A stretch of DNA of 64,000 bases, taken from positions 73,374,546 through 73,438,545 of the forward strand of contig OY720344.1 of assembly GCA_963082975.1 (NCBI GenBank), read 5' to 3'. The DNA comes from Labia minor. Lineage: Eukaryota; Arthropoda; Insecta; Dermaptera; Spongiphoridae. This document shows positions 34,653 through 44,257 of the stretch, piece after piece (the first letter of the stretch is position 1; each line of letters starts with the position of its first letter). The notes under the pieces are model-generated. The model saw only the letters and a program-made list of their open reading frames with translations, did no database searches and was not told where the DNA came from. The position numbers were made by a program, and so were the translations under genes.

Positions 34653-35274
34653 CTGGAGTGTCTCCACTCGACTATCTCGCAATTTGAATTGGATTAAATA
34701 ACATAATATATTATATTTAAATTAAATTTAATTAATTATAAATTATAAATAATAAATAATAAATATTAAACCAGCGCATGTTTGGCTTTTTGTTGATGGC
34801 ACCACGTCACGTGTTGGCGCGTGAGATTTGCAGTGTTAAAAAATTAATTCTGGTAATTTCAGCGAATCAATCAAGCTGAAATTCTATATATAGCAGTTTT
34901 ATACAATTATTAATCATGTGAAAAATTATCAAACATATATCTTTATTTTTACGGTCACTTTAGAGGAAAAAAAATCAAAACGTTGTAGGTAATGACCCTC
35001 TTCCGGTTGAGCTACATTTCTCAAAAGTTGATAGAAAACTATGAATTTTGAATAATGTCCATGTACCAAATTTCATCATTCTAGCTCAAACCGTTTTTGC
35101 GTAATCTTGCCTACATACACACACACACACAGACACACACACACACACACACACAGACATTTTTCTCAACCTTAGTGAAAATGATTCAGGAACCTTCAAA
35201 AAGTATAAAAACATCAAAATCTCAACATCGAAAATTTTCGTGATCGCAATACTATCTCTGGCGAGATAGTAAAA
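34653..35274 (-). mobile_element. repeat family B, full-length copy
   Basis: Reverse-strand copy. Its 5' end (right side) is ACTATCTCGCCAGAGATAGT; its core has a GT microsatellite (CA as read forward, about 35110-35155); its 3' end (left) has GCGAGATAGTCGAGTGG with the hairpin GAGTG-GAGA-CACTC and CCAG. The first ten bases ACTATCTCGC are the exact complement of the subterminal GCGAGATAGT. Confidence 0.85.
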
Positions 35275-35298
35275 ATTGTATATCAATATGTTTTAAAG

Positions 35299-35489
35299 GG
35301 TCGAGCAATAGCTCGGTGTCCCAGGTATTAATATTACCAGCCAAATTCAATAATAATGAATCATTTTTTTTAACTTAAGTACCGAGCCGAGGCTCGGGGT
35401 CCCGGTATTAATATTATCAGCCAAACCCAATAATAATGAATCATTTTTTTTTAACTTAAGTACCGAGCCGAGGCTCGGGGTCCCGGTAC
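35299..35489 (+). repeat. three stacked family C 3' termini
   Basis: One CGAGC-AATA-GCTCG terminus with GTGTCCCAGGTA is followed by two tandem 80-bp units. Each unit runs from TATTAATATT.CCAGCCAAA to the perfect hairpin CCGAGCC-GA-GGCTCGG and GGTCCCGGTA (ends at about 35406 and 35487). The same unit is present once at 24867-24946. Confidence 0.75.
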
Positions 35490-35574
35490 TTTTAGTTATA
35501 ATTATTAGTTGTTAAATTTTTTTTAAATAACATATCTACTCTTAAGAGAATTATATTTTTATTTTTATTGAAAT

Positions 35575-35720
35575 ATTTTAATATTTTAGTGCTATAAGAA
35601 ATACGACATTTCCGAGAAAAGATAGATCGACGAAGAGAGATGAAAAGAGACAAGAATGACATCAAGATCATCCATTGAGTGTCTACGGGGCAACAAACTT
35701 TTTAAACTTCGAGGTCAGTG
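35575..35720 (+). other. possible host exon (weak)
   Basis: A T-rich tract ends TATTTTAG at about 35589, a plausible splice acceptor. About 123 bases later CTTCGAGGTCAGTGTC offers a donor. Between them is an ATG at 35656 opening MTSRSSIECLRGNKLFKLRG up to the donor. The stretch is purine-rich and unlike surrounding DNA. It would have to be a 5'UTR plus first coding segment; the N-terminus matches nothing I know. Confidence 0.25.
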
Positions 35721-35839
35721 TCTTTTTTATTATTCAAAAATAATATTAATATTTTATAATTTTTCTTTTTTTTATGTAACATCTCAAACACCACGATTTA
35801 AATTGTTTTTTCATCTGACTTTGGAATACCATCCATAGG

Positions 35840-36957
35840 ATTTACAGCTCATATTTTCAGATTAAGATTATTATTTAAAATAAATAAACGACAAAATTAT
35901 TTCAAATAATTTAAAAGAACATAAATTAAAAAAAATTGTCATAAAACATAAGGCCCTGAAAAGTACATATTAATGCACTGAAAGACAGAAAAGTATGGCC
36001 TATGGATATAAATATATATTTCGTAATTTGATTTATTTATTTTGTATTTATAAGGAAGCGCTGTCCGCACGCCGCTATTTTTTTATTATTAAAATTCCTA
36101 TTTTAAATTAAGAAAAACCTAAGAATATTTTCCCCGAGGCTGAAACCAATACAGATTGATTTTAAAATCAATAACTAATTATTTTGTGATTTTACTGTTA
36201 CTATATAATAATTTATAAGATGTTTTAAATATTATAAAAAAAAATCTTTCTTTTCGTGGAAAAATAATAAAAATCACCCTCGTAAACAAGATATTTTGAT
36301 CGATTTGATTTTTGTCAATCATTTGTAACCCTGAGTTGACATGGAGAAAATAAATTTTGAAGAGGGGTGAGCTAGTCTTGTCTATGACAGGCGTAAACCA
36401 TTATATATATATTATAATAGAAATGTGGCTGAATGCCAGCCGTGATGGCCATTACGAAAAAAAAGTTGGGGTTGGGCTGGGTCTGCTCGATGGACAAATT
36501 TCAAGTTTTACCGTCCAAACGTGGCGGGCATCGATAAAATGATATTTTCCATTTGAAATTCATGCGAGGTTAAACGCCATCATGGCACATCTGACCCAAC
36601 CTCACATAAATGATGCAAAATAATGTTCACAGGGAAAAACCTATCTAGTAGCTACGACTCATCTCTTATTTTCGTTGTTAGCAATTTTTTATTTTGGTGT
36701 TTGTCTTTGTTTTTTTCTTTAAACGATCTTCTTTTTGTTTCTCTTCAAAACAAAAATTATTATTTATTTATCGTCTTTTGATATATAGCTTAACATAGGG
36801 CCAATGAATATTTTAAAATAATAAATATTTTGACGTGGTTCATAATAATGTCACTCAAAATATTATATAACAATTAATATTTTATTGAAATGAAATATCG
36901 TTGATTTTTTTACTTAAATTTATTAATAAAACAAAAATTTAACAATTATAAAAAAAT
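35840..36957. other. A/T-rich DNA with one balanced patch
   Basis: At 36355-36620 there is a less A/T-rich patch containing GTGGCTGAATGCCAGCCGTG and several GGCGGGC-like motifs, with a 61-codon frame of no recognised kind. Poly-A and T runs surround it. Confidence 0.4.
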
Positions 36958-37426
36958 CTGGAGTGTCTCCACTCGACTATCTCGCAATATTAAATTGGAT
37001 TATTTTAAGTCAATATTTTAAAAATTAATTCCGGTACTTTCAGTGATTCAATCAAGCTGAAATTTTATATAAAGCAGTTTTATACAATTTTTAATCATGT
37101 GAAAAATTATCAAACATATATCTTTATTTTTCCGGTCAGTTTAGAGGAAAAAAAAATCAAAACGTTGTAAGTAATGACTCTCTTCCGGTTAAGCTACATT
37201 TTTCAAAAGTTGATAGAAAACTACGAATTTTGAATAATGCCCATGTACCAAATTTAATGATTCTAACTCAAACCGTTTTTGCGTAATCTGGTCTACATAC
37301 ACACATACACACAGACATTTTTCTCAAGCTTAGTGAAAATTATTCAGGAACCTTCAAAACTTATAAAAACATCAAAATCTCAACATCGAAAATTCTCGTG
37401 ATAGCAATACTATCTGGCGAGATAGT
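36958..37426 (-). mobile_element. repeat family B copy, shortened
   Basis: The 3' hairpin end lies at the left (CTGGAGTGTCTCCACTCG) and the 5' end ACTATCTCGCCAGATAGT at the right. About 150 bp are missing relative to 34653-35274. Confidence 0.8.
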
Positions 37427-37431
37427 AAGTA

Positions 37432-37592
37432 GTAAGTGAAAACGTGATAGGTGACCCTCTTCCGGATGAGTTACATTTCTCAAAATTTGATAGAAAACTA
37501 CGAATTTTGAATAATGTCCGTGTACTTAATTTCATTGTTCTAGCTCAAACCATTTTTGCGTCATCTTGTCCACTCACACACACACACATTTT
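37432..37592 (-). mobile_element. repeat family B fragment
   Basis: It begins with the family B AACGT...GTGACCCTCTTCCGGATGAG block and stops in the CA microsatellite. It directly abuts the previous copy, giving a partial tandem arrangement. Confidence 0.7.
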
Positions 37593-39582
37593 TAAGATTA
37601 ATTTTAAAGAAAATTCTTAGATAAAATAATTTAAAACATAATTCTTCTTATTAGTGTTCAAGTATTGTTTATTTATATTTTAGTAATTTAATATTTTCAA
37701 TTCAAAGTCGATTGAAGCACCTCTTCGCCAAAATGCGAATTAGCCTTATTTCTTCCCTAAGTTATTAATTTTTTGCGGGTGAAGTAAGTGCATAGAATAA
37801 GCATAATATCCTAAAAAATATTTTATAAAATTTTTTTAAATTGAAGCAGTGATAGTTTATATATATTTTTCACTATTGTTTAGCCAACTAAAGAAATTAA
37901 AAAAAAAGATAAGTAAACAAATGATTTTATTTTTTAATAAATATCTTGGTAGTAAGCTGGTATAAATAAACATTAGTTGCTGAATATGGAGTATTAGACA
38001 GGTTGTAGAGATGTTTTTAATTAAGTTTTTTAGACATAAATATGATATTCACTAATTCTAATCTTATTATACTGGCACCAATTACATAAAATTCTTACAA
38101 TAATTTAATACTTAAAGTAATTAAATATTTATCTAATAGATTATAATATTTTTGAATATTTATTTATATTAAAATTGGTTTATAGAACAATTATTATTAT
38201 AATGAAATTTAGGGAAACCCTAAAATTAAAGAATTGAGCCATTTTATAAAACTTTTTTTAGCATATTTGGTCTCGTTGTCCTTAAAACTATTCAAAATTT
38301 AAATAAATTCTAATATTTTTAGTTTGAATTTTTAAATACAGTTTAATTTAAACTGATTGTGAGTCATAAGAATTGGTGAACAGAAATATTGAATGTTTTT
38401 TAGATTTGATCTAATGATATTCGATTTGTCTGCATATTAATATACCGATTAATCCGCATTGATATTTTCTTAAGATTAGAAACATTGCCTTTCCTTCCTA
38501 TCTTCTTAACTTATAAATTGAGTCCTACCCCAGTCCAATTCATTTACCCATCCAAGTTGCAATAGGCACCTAAATTTCAAAATTTGTATAGATTAATTTA
38601 AAATAGAGAATATAATACGAATATATGAATAGTGTATATATTATAAAAATAAATGTTTTTTAAATTTATCAATATCTAATGCCATTTTAAATATTCTCAA
38701 ATAATATCTATATTGTCATGTTCAAATTAAATTTTAAAGTATTATAATTGAACTCATTTTTCTGATTTTAATCGCACAAGTTGATCTTCAAAATTTTATA
38801 TTTACTTTATATTTAATTGATTATTAGTATTAAAAAGTAAAGTAACATGAACATTCTAAGAAAGGTCTATCAAGGCCATTGCCTCCTAAGCCGGTTAGAA
38901 GTGTTGTATGATCAGTTCAACAGACCATGTCATTCTTTATTGATTTTTCTATCTTGATTTTCTTTATCTTTTTCTTTCATTTCAAGTAGCTTTTCAATTT
39001 TGAACACGTGTATCGCTTCCCATAGACCCAAGTAAAAGAAAAATTCCCTTCCAGTCTTGGAACTTTAACCAGGATCCCTGATCTTATTATATCATATTTA
39101 TGTTTTTCATTAGGTATTTATCATTTATATTAAATATCCATATTTATAAAAATCAATTGAAAATTAATATAAATTTATTTTTATAAATATATATCTTTAA
39201 CTTTTCTACTATTTTGAATCGATTTGAAATACTTGGAATTAAATGGATTTAATACTAATTACAAGCCAAGTGATGGGACATAAACTCAATTCTAATCCTC
39301 AATTTTCAAAATTGATTTAAAGCATGCCTCGGGGAATTTAGATTCAAGAGAGAGAAGAGGGTTGACCCTGTCATCTCAACAAGTGGAAAACACTATCCTG
39401 GGAATTCACTAATATACATGTTTAATAGTACAAAAAATATTCTAGAAAATTATCTCATAAACACAATTAAATTAATTTATTAAACTTAATATAAAATTAT
39501 TCGGATATGAGCTTTAAAGGAATGAGCAGGACTGTCCTAATTACAAATTAGTTGCGTGGCATTCTTAAAATTCTATACTATG
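37593..39582. other. A/T-rich DNA with one dispersed repeat
   Basis: At 38519-38620 the reverse strand carries the repeat also seen at 8190 and 24360 (GGATGGGTAAATGAATTGGA, preceded by TCTATTTTAAATTAATC). The rest is filler. Confidence 0.45.
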
Positions 39583-39730
39583 TTATATAACAACGGTGGC
39601 CAAACCGTGGCTCTTTTTGAGTTTATTGTGCCTCAATTAAAAAATTTAAAGTTATCTCAATTTAGAATTTACATAAATATATTAAACTGGAAAAAGGCTA
39701 CATCATGACAATTTATATTTATTTACCTAT

Positions 39731-40077
39731 TGTAACGTTTAAAATTTTGCGCTCGAGCTTCCCTCTGGTGACGAGTGACTGTCAATTGTCGCCAAGCTCA
39801 CTTTTCTTTTTTTCTGCGTTGCCGACGTATCGGTTAAGTTTGTACTTTTCTCTCTTTTGAATTTTGAAATTTTAAATACCTTATCATCTCTAATATATAT
39901 ATATATATATATATATTTAATCACTACTCAAATTCAAAATCTTTCTTTTGTCACGTTTCATATAATAAATATAAGTCATTGTATTATGTTGCCATCCCGG
40001 CCGAATCCTGGTCAAATAAATAAATTATTTCATTCATCATCAAATTTTATTTTCATTTTTCCTTGTAATATACCACA
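39731..40077 (+). mobile_element. 5' LTR of the retrotransposon
   Basis: A 347-bp LTR, TGTAACGTTT to ATACCACA, identical to the 3' LTR except for the length and one interruption of a TA microsatellite. AATAAA-type polyadenylation signals lie in its second half. Flanking 4-bp sequences (CTAT and ATAT) agree at only three positions, so the target duplication is imperfect or unresolved. Confidence 0.95.
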
Positions 40078-40079
40078 AA

Positions 40080-40097
40080 TGGCGCCCGAACAGGGAC
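40080..40097 (+). other. primer-binding site, tRNA-Lys type
   Basis: TGGCGCCCGAACAGGGAC starts two bases after the LTR. It is complementary to the 3' end of tRNA-Lys(UUU), the same 18-base site used by lentiviruses. Reverse transcription of this element is therefore expected to be primed by tRNA-Lys. Confidence 0.9.
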
Positions 40098-40607
40098 TGG
40101 CAGCCTAATCATCAAGACTCTCTCGAATAGAAGAAGATAGAAGGTACCGTCTCTTGAATGAACATTTAACAATTTTTGTTGAAAATAAATTTCTTCCTTC
40201 CAATTTCAAATTTTATTATTATTTAAAAACAATATCTTATATTATTAATATTATTAATTATTTTGTATGTTAAAAGAAAAAAAATAATCCTTTAATATTT
40301 CAAAATATAAATTTCATTTCAAATATTATATTACTATTTTTAGCTAATTTCGAGTGAATTCGAACTAATTTAATTTAAACTATTTCTAAAATCTAAATTA
40401 ATATATATTTGTATAAAATTTACATAATTTATTAATAATAAAAAAAAAATTATACATATTTTTGTAAACTTACCGTGACATTGAAATTTAACTTAAATTT
40501 TTATTTTTGAATTTTTAAAACTTTCTTTGCTCTATCTAATAAATAATAGATAGATATTTACTATATTTCTAGAAAGCTCACATATCCTTCTCATAAACTT
40601 ATTCACA
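40098..40607. other. retrotransposon leader
   Basis: A/T-rich untranslated leader between primer site and gag; no frame recognised. It probably contains the packaging signal, which cannot be identified by eye. Confidence 0.6.
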
Positions 40608-41876
40608 ATGGAGATTAAGCATGAAGAAAATAATATTATTCTCCAAGCCGAAAGAGAAGATATATTTACCCTTATTAACGATATATATAAAAAGTCCAAA
40701 ACTCTTACTATAGAGACAGTAGAATCATTCCGCATTTACTATGAGAGACTCAATGAATTAGAAGTCGAATTTAGAAATGTTCAGAATAAAATTCGTCTGC
40801 ATAATGCTACCACATCTGATAAAAATCTTTGTTTAGAGACCACACAAACTAATTGCGCTACCTTTAACTTAATTGACGCCACAAAAGAAAATTATTTCAA
40901 ATTTCGAAAAGTTATTCCTCAAGAGGCAATTTCGAATCATTCCGTAGCGTCTGGGGCAATTAATAGTAATCCTTCATCAATTAATCATCTACCTAAATTA
41001 GAATTACCTACATTTTCAGGCAAACTGGACGATTGGCCTGAATTTATTGCTTTATTTGACAGCTTAGTTCACAAAGAGCCGTCACTTTCTATTATTCGAA
41101 AATTTCATTATCTTAGAAGAAGTCTTCAAGGGGAAGCTCTGGCTATTATATCTGGGTTTGCTCTTGAAGAACCCAATTATATATTAGCATATGACTCTAT
41201 AAAAATCCGATACCAAAACACTCGTCGACTCGCTACTAATTATCTTAATAAAGTGACTGAATTTACTCCCCTTTCTAATTCATCAGCGAACAATCTACAA
41301 AATTTCTTGACAACTCACGAAACTAGCTTCAATGCGTTAAACGCTCTTAATATTAACGATCTCGCAGATTTCCTTAAGTTTCATCTTGCCTTTCAAAACC
41401 TCGACAACGGTACTCGTCGCGCTTTTGAGGACGAGGTTAAAAATAACAACATTCCTACCTATACCGAGTTGATACATTTTGTGACTAGAAGATGTAGAAA
41501 TCTCGAAACGCTTTCACGTCCGTCGAAACCTAAGCCAGGAAATTTTTCTAAGCCTCCACCATTTCCTAAAAATGATATACCGGGAGGAATATATAGCGTA
41601 GGTTCTTCTTCCGTCCAAAATCAAGATAAAAACCTTTCAGAAGTTTCCTCTAAAAATAAGGAGTCAGCTAAACACCCTGAACACCTATCCCGGGATGAGA
41701 AAACTAAAGAATCCTCCGGTAGACCTCTGATCTGCTGGAACTGCCGGGGAAACCACGTTTACTCACTTTGCCCGAAACCACGAACCTTATTTTGCTACCG
41801 ATGTGGACACCCAGGAGTATCTCTCCCGAATTGTCCTAAATGCGTTTCGGTAAACTCCAAAGGGAACAGAACCTAG
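40608..41876 (+). CDS. gag: gag polyprotein (DUF1759 type with zinc knuckles), intact frame
   Basis: The 422-codon frame starts at the first good ATG (TCACAATGG). Residues about 125-235 contain LPKLELPTFSGKLDDWPEFI and LQGEALAIISGFALEEPNY, the DUF1759 capsid-like domain. Near the C-terminus CWNCRGNHVYSLC and CYRCGHPGVSLPNC are nucleocapsid zinc-knuckle-like motifs; the second ('CYRCG.PGV...NCPKC') is a variant seen in arthropod Gypsy-type gags. The product should form the particle and bind genomic RNA. It overlaps pol by 37 bases in the -1 frame, so pol is expected from a -1 frameshift or reinitiation at the overlapping TAAATG; I see no classic slippery heptamer. The frame is complete and could still serve in trans. 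Confidence 0.85.
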   Translation: MEIKHEENNIILQAEREDIFTLINDIYKKSKTLTIETVESFRIYYERLNELEVEFRNVQNKIRLHNATTSDKNLCLETTQTNCATFNLIDATKENYFKFRKVIPQEAISNHSVASGAINSNPSSINHLPKLELPTFSGKLDDWPEFIALFDSLVHKEPSLSIIRKFHYLRRSLQGEALAIISGFALEEPNYILAYDSIKIRYQNTRRLATNYLNKVTEFTPLSNSSANNLQNFLTTHETSFNALNALNINDLADFLKFHLAFQNLDNGTRRAFEDEVKNNNIPTYTELIHFVTRRCRNLETLSRPSKPKPGNFSKPPPFPKNDIPGGIYSVGSSSVQNQDKNLSEVSSKNKESAKHPEHLSRDEKTKESSGRPLICWNCRGNHVYSLCPKPRTLFCYRCGHPGVSLPNCPKCVSVNSKGNRT

Positions 41877-42690
41877 GGGTCGGATTCGTTCCCATTTCGC
41901 CGATAGCCCCACAAGACAATTTTATTTCTCACTCATCACCATGGTTTGTCCAAGCAACCCTGGGTCACAGACCAGTTATGGCTCTATATGACCCTGGTTC
42001 AGTTTCAACCTACATAAATTTGGATACCGAAAAAATGCTACTGAAGATGGGATTTATTCCTGAATCTATCCCTGAATTTAAAATTTCTGCCGCTAATAAT
42101 ACCACTAGCACTGTGTCTAAACTTTTTAAAGTCCCTGTTGCTTTTGGAAATCGTAATTTTAATAACATTTATCTCTATTGTTTACCGACGTTGCCATTTC
42201 AATTACTATTAGGGTTAGGTTTTATCTCTCTCGCCGGTATGTGTACCAATGCTAGAAAAGCCATATGGTGGTTCGAAGATAACCCAAATATTATTTTTAA
42301 TTTTCATTTATTTACCTCTTCACCGTCTGAAACTTTATGCGGAATCCAGAGACTTACTACTTCGGAGAAACAAGAGCTTGATCGATCCGTGAAAGATGGC
42401 CTATCTTCTCTTCAGCAGTCTTCTGGATCAACTACTTGTATCTCGCATAAAATTGAAGTTGGAAATGCTCGACCGATTAAACAGAGGTCCTATCAGTATT
42501 CTCCAAAGGTTTTAGAGGAGATGCAGAAAGAACTGGACAGGATGTTAAAGGAAGGACTAGTGGAAGCCTGTCAATCCCCGTGGTCTTCCCCAGTAGTTAT
42601 GGTAAAAAAGGGACCAAAATACCGATTCTGTATCGATTTCAGAAAAGTTAACCAAGTCACCACGAAAGACTCTTATCCTATTTCATTATT
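41840..42690 (+). pseudogene. pol: pol 5' part: protease and start of reverse transcriptase, truncated
   Basis: The frame opens directly after TAA (TAAATG) inside the end of gag. Residues about 36-66 hold a retropepsin-like site, ALYDPGSVSTYINLD, with DPG where DSG/DTG is usual. Residues about 205-280 contain the start of a Ty3/Gypsy RT: ARPIKQRSYQYSP, EEMQKELDRMLKEGLVE, SPWSSPVVMVKKG and YRFCIDFRKVN, the first palm block. After DSYPI the similarity stops near 42685 and no YxDD follows. The frame runs on to 43423 through unrelated sequence. Without the RT palm the element cannot copy itself. Confidence 0.85.
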
Positions 42691-42734
42691 ATTGAACAAC
42701 TATATATATATAATTAAGCTATATATATTATTAT

Positions 42735-43420
42735 GTTTACCAATCAAGGAGTTAATAATTGTGATTGTGGTGTGGCTCCAGTGCAACAGTCGGCCTCGTT
42801 GCCGCCTTCAACAGCTTCTGCACCATCAACGGGTTCTCTTGCGAATGATCTCGTTCCCGTTCACGTCATCATCATCATCATCACCATCATCATCATCGAA
42901 GATCTCGTTCTCGTTACCGTTCTCGTTCCCGTTCACGTCATCATCATCATCATCACCATCATCACCATCAACACCATCATCATCATCGAAGATCTCGTTC
43001 TCGTTACCGTTACCATTCTCGTTCCCGTTCACGTCATCATCATCATCATCACCATCATCATCATCGAAGATCTCATTCTCGTTACCGTTACCGTTCCCGT
43101 TCTCGTTCCCGTTCACATCATCATCATCATCACCATCATCATCATCGAAGACTCGTTCTCGTTACCGTTCCCGTTCTCGTTCCCGTTCACGTCATCATCA
43201 TCATCATCACCATCATCACCATCAACACCATCATCATCATCGAAGATCTCGTTCTCGTTACCGTTACCATTCTCGTTCCCGTTCACGTCATCATCGTCAT
43301 CATCAGATCATCGTCACCGACATCGCTCAAGGCGACGATATGATGATGATGAATTCGATTTCCATTCACGTCGTCATCGTACCAAATATTCCCACCGTGA
43401 TCATCATTCATCATCAGCCA
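42735..43420 (+). other. Arg/Ser/His-rich coding-like tract inserted in pol
   Basis: This replaces the missing RT segment. After a Pro/Ser/Ala stretch ([19 protein letters not shown]) come six unequal repeats starting at about 42858, 42930, 43026, 43110, 43184 and 43280 (steps 72, 96, 84, 74 and 96 bases). In the sensible frame a unit reads [13 protein letters not shown] followed by [16 protein letters not shown]. Four of five steps are multiples of three; the 74-base step includes a one-base loss (GAAGACTCG instead of GAAGATCTCG at about 43149). The last part, in another frame, reads [20 protein letters not shown] then [10 protein letters not shown]. Arg/Ser plus His repeats resemble nuclear-speckle or splicing-related proteins. 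I infer a captured and slightly decayed host coding segment; simple microsatellite growth is the alternative. Confidence 0.55.
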
Positions 43421-43911
43421 TAGCACCTGTTCTCGCCCGACCCGATTTTTCGCTACCGTTCACTCTGCAAACAGACGCAAGTAATACCGGCTTAGGCGCA
43501 GTCCTGACTCAAACACAAGAAGGACACGAGCGAGTCATTGCCTATTGCTCAAGAACTTTGAATTCAGCCGAACGTAATTATAGCGTCACTGAAAAGGAAG
43601 CAGAGGAAAATTTCCTCCATGCTAGTATGAATCAAAGTCGAAGATATAATCTTCGTAGAAGGCCCGATAAATTCCATCCTGGTGATGTTGTCTTGAAGAG
43701 AATCACCCAACTCTCATCTGCCGCTGACAAGATAGCTTCCAAGTTAAATCCTAAATATGAGGGTCCATATAATGTTATCTCGGTGTCTCCCGGAGGATCT
43801 TGCAAGTTGAAGGACTCACGGGGAAAAATCATTGGTCTCTGGCATCCTTCCAAACTAAAACTCTATCTCGATCATCCAGAGGGAACTTCTCCGCTGGAAG
43901 GGGGTGTGTAA
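43421..43911 (+). pseudogene. pol: pol 3' part: RNase H fragment fused to integrase C-terminus
   Basis: Frame 1 resumes with [40 protein letters not shown] and NYSVTEKE, the N-terminal half of Ty3/Gypsy RNase H with its first Asp (QTDAS) and Glu (TEKE). It then jumps near 43600 to the integrase C-terminal region: [40 protein letters not shown] (the GPY/F module) and [11 protein letters not shown]. The rest of RNase H and the whole integrase core are deleted. The frame differs from the upstream RT part. Its stop codon TAA lies inside the 3' LTR. Confidence 0.85.
43896..43906 (+). other. polypurine tract
   Basis: GGAAGGGGG immediately before the 3' LTR, where the plus-strand primer is expected. 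Confidence 0.7.
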
Positions 43912-44257
43912 CGTTTAAAATTTTGCGCTCGAGCTTCCCTCTGGTGACGAGTGACTGTCAATTGTCGCCAAGCTCACTTTTCTTTTTTTCTGCGTTGCCG
44001 ACGTATCGGTTAAGTTTGTACTTTTCTCTCTTTTGAATTTTGAAATTTTAAATACCTTATCATCTCTAATATTTATATATATATATATATATATATTTAA
44101 TCACTACTCAAATTCAAAATCTTTCTTTTGTCACGTTTCATATAATAAATATAAGTCATTGTATTATGTTGCCATCCCGGCCGAATCCTGGTCAAATAAA
44201 TAAATTATTTCATTCATCATCAAATTTTATTTTCATTTTTCCTTGTAATATACCACA
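43907..44257 (+). mobile_element. 3' LTR of the retrotransposon
   Basis: A 351-bp LTR, TGTAACGTTT to ATACCACA. The only differences from the 5' LTR that I see are in the TA microsatellite, so insertion was recent. As pol is grossly deleted, the copy must have been mobilised by proteins from a complete relative. Confidence 0.95.

Noticed and set aside
35086-35286. Reverse frame with Cys-Val repeats
   Set aside because: It is a translation of the GT microsatellite in family B.
35299-35489. Regular hairpin repeats that could be taken for a CRISPR array
   Set aside because: Only two 80-bp near-identical units, with no variable spacers and no cas genes, in eukaryotic DNA. They are transposon 3' ends.
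42826-43116. Reverse-strand acidic frame (Asp, Asn, Gly, Glu-rich)
   Set aside because: It is the antisense shadow of the Arg/Ser/His repeat tract.
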